A stretch of 64,000 nucleotides of DNA, from the NCBI RefSeq assembly GCF_017873135.1, contig NZ_JAGGJV010000007.1, forward strand, positions 300,203 through 364,202. Reading direction: 5' to 3'. The notes beneath the pieces were generated by a model. It was given only the letters and a program-made list of their open reading frames with translations, was not told where the DNA came from and ran no database searches. Source of the DNA: Rhizobium herbae (GTDB taxonomy: Bacteria; Pseudomonadota; Alphaproteobacteria; Rhizobiales; Rhizobiaceae). Each line of letters begins with the position of its first letter. Position 1 is the first letter of the stretch. Position numbers and translations under genes: made by a program. Shown piece by piece: positions 35,139 to 44,212 of this stretch.

Positions 35139-36814
35139 TCTACGATCTTCTCCTGCCGGCCGGCATCGGTATCGTCCTGATCCTCGGCATCGGTTTTGTT
35201 CTTGCGTCGCTCTACACACGGTCAAGCCGGGATGAGGCCTATGTCCGCACCGGCCTTGGGGGCCAGAAGGTGGTTCTGGACGGCGGTTCGATGATCCTGC
35301 CGATCTTCCACTCGATCGCGCGCGTCAACCTGAAGACCCTCCGTTTGGAGGTCCGGCGCGGTGAAGGCGATGCGCTGATCACCAAGGACCGCATGCGCGT
35401 CGATATCGGCGCCGAATTCTACGTCCGCGTCAAGCCGGATGCGTCGTCGATTGCGCTTGCGGCACAGACGCTGGGCAATCGGACCAATGACGCGGAACAG
35501 CTGCGCGTCCTCATCGAGGCGAAATTCGTCGACGGCCTGCGCTCGGTCGCGGCGACCATGACACTGGATGCGCTGCAGGAGCAGCGCATGGATTTCGTCA
35601 AGGCGGTGCAGGAGGCGGTTGGCGCAGATTTGCAGTCGAACGGTCTCGAACTGGAATCGGTCTCCCTGACCCGCCTCGATCAGACCGACATCAAGCACTT
35701 CAATGCCAACAACTTCTTCGATGCCCATGGTCTTGCCGCGCTGACACGCATCACCGAGGGGCGGAAAAAGGAACGCAACGAAATCGTCCGTGATACGGAG
35801 GTGGCGATTGCGCAGAAGGACCTCGAGGCACGCCAGCAAACGTTGGCGATCGACCGGACGAAACGCGAGGCGGAACTGAGCCAGGAACGCGATATCGCCA
35901 ACAAATCCGCAGCAACGCGCGCCGAAACCGCGCAGCAGGAGCAGGCAGCAAAGCGAGCCGAAGAAGAGGCCCGCATCGCTTCCCAGCAGGCGATTGCCGA
36001 GCGGGAAGCACTGGCAAAACAAGCGCGCGAAAGCGCCAACATCGACGCCGCCCGCGCCGTGCAGCAGCGCGACACCGAGGCCAAGCGCGACCTGCAGATC
36101 GTCGCCCAGGAAAGCGCCATCGCGGTTGCCAACAAGAGCCGCGAAGAATCCGAAGCCAAGGCGCAGGCCGAAACGGCAAGGGCGCTTGCCATAGCGGCCG
36201 AGGAAAAGGTCCAAACGGCAAGAGCTGTCGAAATCGCCGAACGCGAGCGCCAGATTGCCGTCATCGACGCGCGTAAGACTGCTGAAACGGAAGCGACGGC
36301 CGTGACCGTCGGCGCCGAAGCCGAAAAGCAGGCGGCGACCGATCAGGCCGACGCGATCAAGACGCTGGCGACCGCCGAAGCAGATGCTGCCATCATCAAG
36401 GCCAAGGGTATCCTTGAGACCGGCAAGGCGGAAGCCGAGAGCGCAGCGTTGCTGAACGAAGCCCGCAACAAGCTGAGCTCGGCCATCATCGAGTTCGAGA
36501 TCCTGCGCGAGCGCATCCGGATCATTCCGGAGGCTCTTGCCGAAGCGGTCAAGCCGATCGAGAAGATTTCCGATATCCGTATCTTCGACACCGGCGGCAT
36601 GCTGGGCCGTGGCTCTGGCGGCGCGAACGGCGGAGGCGGTATCGGCATGGGCGAAGGTCTGGCCGGACAGCTGCTGGCCTATCAGGCCAACAAGCCGATC
36701 CTCGACCAGCTCCTCAAGGAGGCCGGCTTCGAGGGGGACAATGCGGTTTCCGCGCTGCTTGCCAACCTGCAAGGGGACAAGGGCAAGGCGCCCGAGGCTC
36801 CGGAAGAGGACTGA
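35135..36814 (+). CDS. yqiK: Flotillin-like SPFH/band 7 protein (YqiK)
   Basis: A 559-residue flotillin. One N-terminal membrane segment (residues ~8-28) is followed by the SPFH domain (about 30-215), a long Ala/Glu-rich coiled coil (215-450) and a C-terminal oligomerisation part with a Gly-rich stretch (SGGANGGGGIGMG). It is expected to scaffold membrane microdomains. Together with PspA and the OB-fold membrane protein it forms an envelope-maintenance unit. The gene is followed by a strong terminator. Confidence 0.92.
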   Translation: MIYDLLLPAGIGIVLILGIGFVLASLYTRSSRDEAYVRTGLGGQKVVLDGGSMILPIFHSIARVNLKTLRLEVRRGEGDALITKDRMRVDIGAEFYVRVKPDASSIALAAQTLGNRTNDAEQLRVLIEAKFVDGLRSVAATMTLDALQEQRMDFVKAVQEAVGADLQSNGLELESVSLTRLDQTDIKHFNANNFFDAHGLAALTRITEGRKKERNEIVRDTEVAIAQKDLEARQQTLAIDRTKREAELSQERDIANKSAATRAETAQQEQAAKRAEEEARIASQQAIAEREALAKQARESANIDAARAVQQRDTEAKRDLQIVAQESAIAVANKSREESEAKAQAETARALAIAAEEKVQTARAVEIAERERQIAVIDARKTAETEATAVTVGAEAEKQAATDQADAIKTLATAEADAAIIKAKGILETGKAEAESAALLNEARNKLSSAIIEFEILRERIRIIPEALAEAVKPIEKISDIRIFDTGGMLGRGSGGANGGGGIGMGEGLAGQLLAYQANKPILDQLLKEAGFEGDNAVSALLANLQGDKGKAPEAPEED

Positions 36815-36869
36815 GGCCGAGGCCGGCGATCGAATATTCCTCTGCCATTCCGTCGCAGTGTGTGAATTG

Positions 36870-36898
36870 AAAAGAGACCCGCAGAGGGTCTCTTTTTT
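36870..36898 (+). terminator. Rho-independent terminator of the pspA-yqiJ-yqiK operon
   Basis: AAAGAGACCC (36871-36880) pairs perfectly with GGGTCTCTTT (36886-36895) across a 5-base loop, followed by a run of T to 36898. The symmetric A/T flanks could also stop the convergent gene. Confidence 0.9.
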
Positions 36899-36941
36899 GC
36901 GCCATTGAACGCAGAGACTGACAACGTCCTCTACAGCGACG

Positions 36942-38018
36942 TCAAACGATCCGCCCGCGCGCGGCGACCGGCCAGACGGCTGAAATCTCGCCGTGTTCGA
37001 CGATATTCACCGCATCAACCATGTTGGTGACGACGCAGGCGTGGTTGGGCACGATGCGGAGCTTGTCGCCGACCTTGAGATTGATCGCGTCCTCGCTGAC
37101 AAGGCGGCCGTGTTCTTCCGACAGCTGGTCGATGGCGATGTCGTCGCGGCCGAGCACGTGGCCGTAGCCCGACAGGCCGAGCAGGTCGGAGGTCAGCGTC
37201 TTCGAGCCCGCATCGATGATGGCGCGGTTGGCGGCGGGGACCGAAACGACGGTTGCGAGCACGGTCAGCGCGCAGTCGTCCCAGCCGCAGACGCCGCGCG
37301 AGACCAGCGAGCGGTCGTTGTAGACATAGGTGCCTGGGCGGTATTCGGTGGTGACCGGCGCCTGGGCTGCGTCCATCATCGACGGCGTGCCGCCGGAGGT
37401 GATGACGGGAACGTCGATGCCGGCTGCCTCGATGAAGGCTTTCGCGCGGGTCATGAAGGATTCGACCGCGGCCGCGCCGCCGGCGGGCGGATAGGTCATC
37501 AGTCCGCCGAAGACGAGGCCAGGCGCCCTGGAGATCCGCTGCGCCAGCGCGGCGGCGGCATCCGGGGTCGGCACCCCGCAACGGTCGGCGCCGGTGTTGC
37601 ATTCGACCAGGACGCTTAACGGGGCAGTTTCCGAGGCGAAGACGGCCGAGAGGCCGTCGATGACGGTTTCGTTGTCGGCAACGACGCTGAGCGTCACCTT
37701 TCGGGCAAGCGCCACGAGATGCTCGAGCTTCTCTGAGCCGAGGATATTGTAGGTGATCAGCACGTCGCGGATTTCCGGGCTGCCGGCGACCATCGCCTCG
37801 GCCTCGGACACCTTCTGGCAGGTAACGCCGACAGCCCCTGCCCTCAATTGCATCTCGGCCACCGCAGGCAGCTTATGCGTCTTGATATGCGGACGGACCT
37901 TCAATCCATGGGCGTCGGCATAGGCCTGGAACCGGTCGATGTTGCGGCGGGCGATGTCGAGATCGACCAGTACGGCCGGTGTGTTCACGGTCTGAAGCGT
38001 CGATGCGGCCTTGGTCAT
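36942..38018 (-). CDS. D-threonine aldolase / D-serine dehydratase-like PLP enzyme
   Basis: A 358-residue fold-type III PLP enzyme (alanine-racemase-like barrel). The PLP lysine is in RPHIKTHKLP (about residues 42-51), and the zinc site typical of the DSD1/D-threonine aldolase group is seen as PNHACVV near the C-terminus. It either cleaves D-3-hydroxy amino acids to glycine plus an aldehyde or dehydrates D-serine. ATG at 38018 is chosen for GAGGGAT upstream. It is divergent from an amino-acid ABC operon that includes a RidA gene, which favours a D-amino-acid route with a reactive enamine intermediate. Confidence 0.85.
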   Translation of the reverse strand: MTKAASTLQTVNTPAVLVDLDIARRNIDRFQAYADAHGLKVRPHIKTHKLPAVAEMQLRAGAVGVTCQKVSEAEAMVAGSPEIRDVLITYNILGSEKLEHLVALARKVTLSVVADNETVIDGLSAVFASETAPLSVLVECNTGADRCGVPTPDAAAALAQRISRAPGLVFGGLMTYPPAGGAAAVESFMTRAKAFIEAAGIDVPVITSGGTPSMMDAAQAPVTTEYRPGTYVYNDRSLVSRGVCGWDDCALTVLATVVSVPAANRAIIDAGSKTLTSDLLGLSGYGHVLGRDDIAIDQLSEEHGRLVSEDAINLKVGDKLRIVPNHACVVTNMVDAVNIVEHGEISAVWPVAARGRIV

Positions 38019-38105
38019 GGGATCCCTCGCGAAAAATTTCCGATGCAATTTCAGGCGGAAGAAAACACTGCACGCCCGTTGTGCAGATTCCTAGCCGGCC
38101 AACTC

Positions 38106-38135
38106 TTGACAATTTATGCATCCCGGCGCTGAATA
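38106..38135 (+). promoter_or_regulatory. Candidate sigma-70 promoter for the amino-acid ABC operon
   Basis: TTGACA (38106-38111) is a perfect -35 hexamer, and TGAATA (38130-38135) lies 18 bases downstream as a fair -10. The predicted start would fall about 65 bases before the binding-protein gene and just ahead of a palindrome. Confidence 0.45.
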
Positions 38136-38159
38136 CGTCAATCCAGTAAAACAGACAGA

Positions 38160-38177
38160 TGTCCATAATACTGGACA
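38160..38177. promoter_or_regulatory. Palindrome, candidate IclR operator
   Basis: TGTCCA (38160-38165) and TGGACA (38172-38177) are perfect 6-base arms with a 6-base A/T-rich spacer. It lies just downstream of the predicted promoter, where a bound regulator would block the amino-acid transport operon. The IclR-type protein encoded at the operon end is the obvious candidate. Confidence 0.45.
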
Positions 38178-38208
38178 ACGAAAAATGACCGTTCATCAGG
38201 GGAACATC

Positions 38209-39057
38209 ATGACCATTTCACTCCGCACCAGCGCGCTTTGCCTGGCAACCGCTTTCATCCTTTCCGCCATGCCCGCAGCCGCGCAGCAGGCGACCAGCAA
38301 GCTCGACGAGGTTCTGGCCCGCGGCCATCTCGTTCTCGGCACCGGCAGCACCAACGCGCCGTGGCATTTCAAGAGCGCCGACGACAAGCTCCAGGGTTTC
38401 GACGTCGACATGGGCCGTATCGTCGCCAAGGCGCTGTTCGGCGATCCCGACAAGATCGAATACGTCAACCAGTCGTCCGATGCGCGCATCCCGAACATCA
38501 CCACCGACAAGGTGGACCTCACCTGCCAGTTCATGACGGTGACCGGCGAACGCGCCCAGCAGATCGCCTTCACCATTCCCTACTACCGCGAAGGCGTCGG
38601 CCTGATGCTGAAGGCCGACGGCAAATATGCCGACTACGCGGCGCTCAAGGCAGCCGGTTCGTCCGTCACCATTTCGGTCCTGCAGAACGTCTATGCCGAG
38701 GCCATGGTGCATGCCGCCCTGCCCGAGGCGACCGTCGACCAGTATGAATCGGTCGATCTGATCTACCAGGCGCTCGAATCCGGCCGTGCCGATGCGGCTG
38801 CGACCGACCAATCGTCGCTTGCCTGGTACATGACGCAGAACGCCGGCCGCTACAAGGATGCCGGCTACGGCTGGAACCCGCAGACCTATGCCTGCGGCGT
38901 CAAGCGCGGCGATCAGGATTGGCTGAATTTCGTCAACACCGCCTTGCATGAGGCGATGACCGGCGTCGAGTTCGACTTCTATGCGAAGTCCTACAAGACC
39001 TGGTTCGGCAAGGATCTTGCACCGCCGCAGATCGGCTTCCCGGTCGAATACAAGTAA
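38209..39057 (+). CDS. Polar amino acid ABC transporter substrate-binding protein
   Basis: A 282-residue family-3 solute-binding protein with a Sec signal (ALCLATAFILSAMPAAA, residues ~8-24; cleavage before QQAT). The mature part follows the HisJ/GlnH pattern (LQGFDVDMGRIVAKALFG). ATG at 38209 is preceded by CAGGGGAAC. It is the first gene of a six-gene operon for uptake and handling of an amino acid, likely a D- or hydroxy-amino acid given the divergent PLP enzyme. Confidence 0.9.
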   Translation: MTISLRTSALCLATAFILSAMPAAAQQATSKLDEVLARGHLVLGTGSTNAPWHFKSADDKLQGFDVDMGRIVAKALFGDPDKIEYVNQSSDARIPNITTDKVDLTCQFMTVTGERAQQIAFTIPYYREGVGLMLKADGKYADYAALKAAGSSVTISVLQNVYAEAMVHAALPEATVDQYESVDLIYQALESGRADAAATDQSSLAWYMTQNAGRYKDAGYGWNPQTYACGVKRGDQDWLNFVNTALHEAMTGVEFDFYAKSYKTWFGKDLAPPQIGFPVEYK

Positions 39058-39080
39058 GCCGGATACACGCAAAACCGTCG

Positions 39081-39106
39081 GGGACGAAGGGTTTGACCTT
39101 CGTCCC
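39081..39106 (+). terminator. Intercistronic stem-loop after the binding-protein gene
   Basis: GGGACGAAGG (39081-39090) pairs perfectly with CCTTCGTCCC (39097-39106) across a 6-base loop, followed by TTTCCC. It lies 24 bases after the binding-protein stop and before the permease genes. It probably stabilises the upstream message or causes partial termination. Confidence 0.75.
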
Positions 39107-39135
39107 TTTCCCACCCTCTCCGGCAGGATGCCGCC

Positions 39136-39798
39136 ATGGGTTATACGCTCAATTTCGCCGCCGTCTGGCGCAGCTTCGACCAGCTTCTCGAAGGTCTACT
39201 GCTCAGTCTCGGACTGGCTTTCGTCTCCATCCTGATCGGCGCGGCGATCGGCCTTCTGGTTGCCTTCGCGCTGATTTCGAAAAGCGGCTGGATCAAGCGC
39301 CCTGCCGCTGCCTACGTGACTGTTATCCGCAATCTGCCGATCCTGGTGCTGGTGCTTTTCGCCTATTTCGCGCTGCCCCAGATGGGCGTGCGGCTGGGCA
39401 AGATCGAAAGCTTCATCGCTGTCCTGTCAATCTATTCCGGCGCCTATCTGGCCGAAGTGTTTCGCGCCGGGCTGCTGTCGATTCCAAAGGGCTTGACGGA
39501 GGCAGGGCTTGCGATCGGCCTGACGCCTCTGCAGATCCGGGTCTCGATCATCGCGCCGCTGATGTTCCGCAACGTCCTGCCATCACTCTCCTCGACCGTG
39601 ATCTCGCTGTTCAAGGATACGTCGCTCGCTGCCGCCATCGCCGTACCGGAGCTGACTTTCGAGGCGCGCAAGATCAATGTGGAGAGCTTCCGGGTGATCG
39701 AAACCTGGATCGTCGCGTCCGGTCTCTATGTCGTCACCTGTTCGGTGCTGGCAGCGCTGATGCGCGTCGCCGAGCGCCGCCTGGCCGTTCCGAGGTGA
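39136..39798 (+). CDS. Amino acid ABC transporter permease
   Basis: A 220-residue HisM/GlnP-type inner-membrane subunit with about five hydrophobic segments. The N-terminal RNLPILVLVLFAYFALP region and the EAA loop (EAGLAIGLTPLQIRVSIIAP) are typical. Its partner begins 4 bases downstream. Confidence 0.9.
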   Translation: MGYTLNFAAVWRSFDQLLEGLLLSLGLAFVSILIGAAIGLLVAFALISKSGWIKRPAAAYVTVIRNLPILVLVLFAYFALPQMGVRLGKIESFIAVLSIYSGAYLAEVFRAGLLSIPKGLTEAGLAIGLTPLQIRVSIIAPLMFRNVLPSLSSTVISLFKDTSLAAAIAVPELTFEARKINVESFRVIETWIVASGLYVVTCSVLAALMRVAERRLAVPR

Positions 39799-39802
39799 TG
39801 CC

Positions 39803-40468
39803 ATGATGGATTTTTCCGCTTTTCTCGACCAGATCTGGATCGCCCGCTTCGCCATCCTCAAGGGGCTCGGCATCACGATTTCGATCTCCGCGCTCTCCAT
39901 CGTCGTGGGTTCGCTGCTGGGCGTCCTCGTCGGCCTGTCGCTTGTCTACGGCAATCGCGCGCTGCGGTTCGTGGTGCGGGTCTACACCGATTTCATTCGC
40001 GGTACGCCGGTGCTGGTGCTGGTTCTTGCCAGCTATTACGTGCTCTCTACCATCGGCATCGAGCTCGGCCCCTTCCAGGCGGGTGTACTGGCGCTCGCGA
40101 TCTTCTGCTCCTCGCATGTCGGCGAAATCGTGCGCGGCGGATTGCAGGCGATCCCGCAGGGCCAGACCGAGGCCGCCAAGGCGATCGGCCTGACGTTTCG
40201 CCAGACCTTTGCCTATGTACTCTGGCCGCAGGCACTCCGGCAGTTCCTGCCGGCCTGGGTCAATACGGCGGCCGAGATGGTCAAGGCATCGACGCTGCTG
40301 TCGGTCATCGGCGTCGCCGAACTGCTGCTGCGCACGCAGGAAATCATCTCTCGCAATTTCATGAGCCTGCAGTTCTATTTCTTCGCCGGCTTTCTCTACT
40401 TCGTCATCAACTACAGCATCGAGCGGTTCGGCAAATATGTCGAACGCAAGACCGCCGTTCCGGCTTGA
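39803..40468 (+). CDS. Amino acid ABC transporter permease
   Basis: A 221-residue second permease. [18 protein letters not shown] and the coupling loop ([20 protein letters not shown]) identify the polar amino acid family. Start at 39803 or the next codon 39806 cannot be separated (ATG-ATG). Confidence 0.9.
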   Translation: MMDFSAFLDQIWIARFAILKGLGITISISALSIVVGSLLGVLVGLSLVYGNRALRFVVRVYTDFIRGTPVLVLVLASYYVLSTIGIELGPFQAGVLALAIFCSSHVGEIVRGGLQAIPQGQTEAAKAIGLTFRQTFAYVLWPQALRQFLPAWVNTAAEMVKASTLLSVIGVAELLLRTQEIISRNFMSLQFYFFAGFLYFVINYSIERFGKYVERKTAVPA

Positions 40469-40479
40469 GGCCTCCAGAC

Positions 40480-41250
40480 ATGAGCAAGGTACTTCTCGAA
40501 ATTCAGGGCCTGCGCAAGCAGTACGGCATCGTCGAGGTGCTGAAAGGCGTCGACTGCACGATGCAGGAGGGCGAGGTGATCTCGATCATCGGCTCCTCCG
40601 GTTCCGGCAAGACGACGATGCTGCGCTGCATCAACATGCTGGAGGAATTCCAGGGCGGCCATATCCGGCTTGAGGGCGAGGAGATCGGCTATGAGCACAG
40701 CGGTTCCTCGCGCAGACGCAAAAGCGAAAAAGACATCGCCCGCCAGCGGGCGCTGACCGGCATGGCCTTCCAGCAGTTCAATCTCTTCCCGCATATGACG
40801 GCGGCGCAAAATGTCATGCTCGGTCTCGTCAAGGTGAAGAAGATGGCGCGCGACGCGGCGCGTACCGTTGCCGAAAAATGGCTCGACCGCGTCGGGCTTG
40901 CCTCCCGCGCCGATCATTATCCCGGCCAGCTTTCCGGCGGCCAGCAGCAGCGCGTGGCGATCGCCCGTGCCATCGCCATGTCCCCGCGGCTGATGCTGTT
41001 CGACGAGGTGACTTCGGCGCTCGATCCGGAACTGGTCGGCGAAGTGCTTCAGGTGATCAAGGGGCTCGCCGCCGATGGCATGAGCATGCTGCTCGTTACC
41101 CACGAGATGCGCTTTGCCTATGAAGTCTCCTCGCGGGTGATCTTCATGAACCAGGGCGTGATCTGCGAGGAAGGCGACCCGAAGGAGATGTTCGTCGCGC
41201 CCAAGACCGAGCGTCTCGCGGAATTCCTCAAGACATCGAGTTTCAACTAA
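40480..41250 (+). CDS. Amino acid ABC transporter ATP-binding protein
   Basis: A 256-residue HisP/GlnQ-type ATPase. Walker A (GSSGSGKTT, about residues 38-46), signature [13 protein letters not shown], Walker B ([14 protein letters not shown]) and the H-loop (VTHEMRFA) are intact. ATG at 40480 is preferred to 40465 because it begins the family-typical N-terminus. It begins 11 bases after the second permease gene. Confidence 0.92.
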   Translation: MSKVLLEIQGLRKQYGIVEVLKGVDCTMQEGEVISIIGSSGSGKTTMLRCINMLEEFQGGHIRLEGEEIGYEHSGSSRRRKSEKDIARQRALTGMAFQQFNLFPHMTAAQNVMLGLVKVKKMARDAARTVAEKWLDRVGLASRADHYPGQLSGGQQQRVAIARAIAMSPRLMLFDEVTSALDPELVGEVLQVIKGLAADGMSMLLVTHEMRFAYEVSSRVIFMNQGVICEEGDPKEMFVAPKTERLAEFLKTSSFN

Positions 41251-41271
41251 AAACAAAAGAGAGAAGATCAC

Positions 41272-41661
41272 ATGACGATCAAGCGTTATGGCGCCGGCGA
41301 GACCGGCGCAGGCGGACAGCCCCTGCCCTTTGCCCGTGCCGTGGAAGCCAATGGCTGGCTGCATGTTTCCGGCCAGGTGCCGATGGAAAAGGGAGAGATC
41401 ATCGGTGGCGGCATCATTGCCGAAAGCCGCAAGGCGATCGAAAACCTGATCGCCATCCTGCATGAGGCGGGTTATGGCATAGAGGACGTGGTGCGCGTCG
41501 GCGTCTGGCTCGACGATCCCCGCGATTTCTGGAGCTTCAACGGTGTCTATGCCGAATATTTCGGCGCCAACCCGCCGGCCCGCGCCTGCGTGCAGTCGCG
41601 GATGATGGTCGATTGCAAGGTGGAAGTCGATTGCGTTGCCTATCGGGCGGACAGGGCTTGA
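41272..41661 (+). CDS. RidA family protein (enamine/imine deaminase)
   Basis: A 129-residue YjgF/RidA-type trimer-forming protein. The family pattern is seen in LHVSGQVPM, NLIAILHEAGYGIEDVVRVGVWL and the substrate-arginine region PPARACVQSRMMVDCKVEVDCVAY. RidA proteins hydrolyse 2-aminoacrylate and related enamines made by PLP dehydratases. Here it is co-transcribed with an amino-acid transporter and divergent from a D-serine-dehydratase-like enzyme, so it probably removes that enzyme's intermediate. GAGAAGATC precedes the start. Confidence 0.88.
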   Translation: MTIKRYGAGETGAGGQPLPFARAVEANGWLHVSGQVPMEKGEIIGGGIIAESRKAIENLIAILHEAGYGIEDVVRVGVWLDDPRDFWSFNGVYAEYFGANPPARACVQSRMMVDCKVEVDCVAYRADRA

Positions 41662-41718
41662 AATGCGCGGCGCGGCTTGCAAAGGTCGCGCGCTCACTCT
41701 TTGACGAGGACGAAATGA

Positions 41719-42519
41719 ATGGCTGACGGCGCAGAAGACATCGTATCGCGGCGCACGCGGGGCCTCGATCGCGCCTTCGAGATTCTCGAATTCCTGCGCG
41801 TCAAGCGCCAGCCGATGCGGCCGAACGAGATCGCCGTCGAGATCGGCGCGCCGCGGTCGTCGATCTATGAGCTGATCAATCTGCTGCTCCGCCATGGCAT
41901 GCTCGATTATCAGGGCGGCGATGGCCGGGTATTTCTCGGCCGCAAGCTCTATTTCCTTGGAACGGCCTATGCCGACCAGTTCGACCTGATGCGCGAATCC
42001 GAGGACATGCTGGTCCGGCTTGCGGAAGAGACCCGCGAAACGGCGCAGATGTGCCTTCTGGAGGGTAACAAATATACCGTCGCGATGATGCGCGAGGGTA
42101 GCCGCGCCTTCCGTATCTCGTCCAATATCGGCGAACTGGTGTCGATCCCGTGGACGGCATCCGGCCGCCTGCTCGTTTCGCACCTTACCGACGCGGAAAT
42201 CCTCGACTTCATTCCGGCCGACGACTTCCTGCTGCCGAACGGCAAGCGCCTCGATCCCGCGAGTTTCATCGCCGAAGTCCGGCAGGCGACCATCGACGGC
42301 TATTTCACCTTCAACAGCGCGGTGGAGACGTTTACCCACTGCTTCGCCGTACCGGTGCATCAGGCCGACGGGCAATGCGTCGCGACGCTCTGCCTCGTCA
42401 CGCCGAAGGAAGACGGCCTGCGCAATCGCCAGAGCTATCTCGACAGCCTGCTCGCCGCCGCGCACGAACTGTCCGAGCAACTGGGCTATTCCAGCGGCCG
42501 CAAGCGCGCCGAGCGGTAG
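41719..42519 (+). CDS. IclR family transcriptional regulator
   Basis: A 266-residue regulator with an N-terminal winged HTH (about residues 10-75; MRPNEIAVEIGAPRSSIYELI) and a C-terminal IclR effector domain (IPWTASGRLLVSHLTDAE; YFTFNSAVETFTHCFAVPV). Last gene of the D-amino-acid operon and the probable regulator of the palindrome near 38.17 kb. Confidence 0.9.
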   Translation: MADGAEDIVSRRTRGLDRAFEILEFLRVKRQPMRPNEIAVEIGAPRSSIYELINLLLRHGMLDYQGGDGRVFLGRKLYFLGTAYADQFDLMRESEDMLVRLAEETRETAQMCLLEGNKYTVAMMREGSRAFRISSNIGELVSIPWTASGRLLVSHLTDAEILDFIPADDFLLPNGKRLDPASFIAEVRQATIDGYFTFNSAVETFTHCFAVPVHQADGQCVATLCLVTPKEDGLRNRQSYLDSLLAAAHELSEQLGYSSGRKRAER

Positions 42520-42523
42520 TGGC

Positions 42524-42640
42524 TCAGCCCTTTAGGCCCTGCGCCAACCGCCATTGACGCGCCGACAATCTCCTGCACCGGTATTTGCGTGAAGAGCAGT
42601 TCGCCCTTTGCTTCGTCGATCAGTGTCGGCGAGGAGATCC
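42524..42640 (-). pseudogene. Decayed C-terminal fragment of an AraC/PobR-like regulator
   Basis: Reading the minus strand, LIDEAKGELLFTQIPVQEI closely matches the AraC gene at 48.2 kb (LIDEAQRELLFTQMAVQEI). The central region is deleted, and a second frame then gives RQWRLAQGLKG and a stop, matching that gene's RQWRLAQS end. A further deletion between short ATCAG repeats marks the other side. No start or rest of the gene remains; this is debris in the 268 bases between the IclR gene and the Ugp-type operon. Confidence 0.7.
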
Positions 42641-42787
42641 ATCGCGGAACGCCATGGGAGTTTCATCATTTCATCACGGAATCTAGGACGGACTGTCACA
42701 TTCGGCTGCTAGCAGAAGGACGAACTGAGCCATGGCGGCCCAAGGCGCCAGCCGGTTGTTCGTCATTCTTTCCAAGGAGCACCTGTG

Positions 42788-44131
42788 ATGAAACTTTCCG
42801 TCATTCAATCTGTCCTGGCGGGGCTTCTGGCCGCGACCACACTCGGTGCTTCCCCGGCATTCGCCGAGAAAACCAAGTTCGAATTCTGGTACGGCCTTTC
42901 GGGCGACCTCAGCGAGCGCGTGCAGGACGCCTGCAAGAAGTTCAACGAGAGCCAGGCCGATTATGAAATCGTCTGCACCTCGCAGAACGGCTACGACACG
43001 ACACTACAGAATACCATCGCAGCCTATCGCGCCAAGAAGCAGCCGGCGATCACCCAGATCTATGATGCCGGCACGCTCGACCTGATGCTGTCGGGTGCCT
43101 TCGTGCCCGCCAGGAAGCTGATGGCCGACAATGGCTACACGATCGACTGGAATAATTATTTCAGCGGCATTGCCAATTATTATGCAACGTCCACCGGCGA
43201 GCTGAACTCCTTCCCGTTCAACTCTTCCACCGCGATGTTCTATTACAATGCCGATGCCTTCCAGAAAGCCGGCATCGACTTCAAGCCGGACACCTGGGAA
43301 CAGGTCGAGGAAGCCGCCCGCAAGTTGAAGGCCGCCGGGTATGAATGCCCGCTCGGCTTCAACTTCGACCCCTGGCCGATGCTGGAGCAGTTTTCCGCCA
43401 TCCACAATCAGCCGATCGCCACCAAGGCCAACGGCTATGAAGGACTCGACGCCGAACTCGTCTTCAACAAGACAAAGTTCGTCGATCACGTGAAGTTCTT
43501 CAAGAAAATGGCCGACGAGAAGCTGTTCGTCGTCAAGACCAAGCAGCTCGGCATGGACATCCTGCCCTCCTTCACCTCGCAAACCTGCCAGATGATCCAG
43601 ACGTCGATCGCCGACCACGGCACGATCGGCAAGACGTTGCCCGAAGGTGTCAAATGGGACGTCGCCATGCTTCCGGTCTGGAAGAGCACCGAGCGCCAGA
43701 ACTCGCTCGTCGGTGGCGCATCGCTGTGGGTCATGGCCGGCCGTCCGGAAGCCGAATACAAGGGCGCCGCTGCGTTCCTGAACTACATCGCCACCCCGGA
43801 AATGGCTGAATGGTGGTCGACGGTTACCGGCTATATCCCGGTCACCAAGACCGGCTTCGACGCCATGAAGGCCGGCGGCTTCTATGACAAGGCTCCCTAC
43901 AAGGGCCGGGAGCGCGCTATCGAAAGCCTGGCCTACACGCCGACGTCGCAGAACACCCGCGGCATCCGGCTTGGCGGCTTCACCCAGATCCGCAAGGAAG
44001 TATCGACGTCGCTGGAAGCCATCTTCATGCAGAATGCCGATGTGCAGGCCGAACTCGACCAGGCCGTCGAACGGGGCAACACCGTGCTGCGCCGCTTCGA
44101 AAAGACCTATGCGGGACAAAAGCTGAACTAA
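42788..44131 (+). CDS. Ugp-type solute-binding protein (glycerol-3-phosphate-like ABC receptor)
   Basis: A 447-residue periplasmic receptor similar to UgpB. Sec signal at residues 3-25 (SVIQSVLAGLLAATTLGAS; cleavage after AFA). EFWYGLSGDLSERVQDACKKF and FNSSTAMFYYN fit the UgpB fold. AAGGAG lies before GTG (42785) and ATG (42788); either may start. It heads an operon with two permeases, an ATPase and a TIM-barrel protein, so the ligand may be a polyol or sugar phosphate rather than glycerol phosphate itself. Confidence 0.88.
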   Translation: MKLSVIQSVLAGLLAATTLGASPAFAEKTKFEFWYGLSGDLSERVQDACKKFNESQADYEIVCTSQNGYDTTLQNTIAAYRAKKQPAITQIYDAGTLDLMLSGAFVPARKLMADNGYTIDWNNYFSGIANYYATSTGELNSFPFNSSTAMFYYNADAFQKAGIDFKPDTWEQVEEAARKLKAAGYECPLGFNFDPWPMLEQFSAIHNQPIATKANGYEGLDAELVFNKTKFVDHVKFFKKMADEKLFVVKTKQLGMDILPSFTSQTCQMIQTSIADHGTIGKTLPEGVKWDVAMLPVWKSTERQNSLVGGASLWVMAGRPEAEYKGAAAFLNYIATPEMAEWWSTVTGYIPVTKTGFDAMKAGGFYDKAPYKGRERAIESLAYTPTSQNTRGIRLGGFTQIRKEVSTSLEAIFMQNADVQAELDQAVERGNTVLRRFEKTYAGQKLN

Positions 44132-44150
44132 GCCTCAGCCCCCGCAACAT

Positions 44151-44182
44151 GAGAGCCTGCTCGTTTGCAACGGCAGGCTCTC
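44151..44182 (+). terminator. Intercistronic stem-loop after the Ugp-type binding-protein gene
   Basis: GAGAGCCTGC (44151-44160) pairs perfectly with GCAGGCTCTC (44173-44182), followed by TTCTCTTT. It sits 20 bases after the binding-protein stop and 30 bases before the permease start. The T-rich tail suggests partial termination, giving more receptor than channel. Confidence 0.8.
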
Positions 44183-44212
44183 TTCTCTTTCCTGCATCGG
44201 TTTCAGTTATCC

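Noticed and set aside
40411..42480. A 689-codon minus-strand open frame over the ATPase, RidA and IclR genes
   Set aside because: All three plus-strand genes have family motifs and ribosome sites; the antisense translation is His/Arg/Gly-rich noise.
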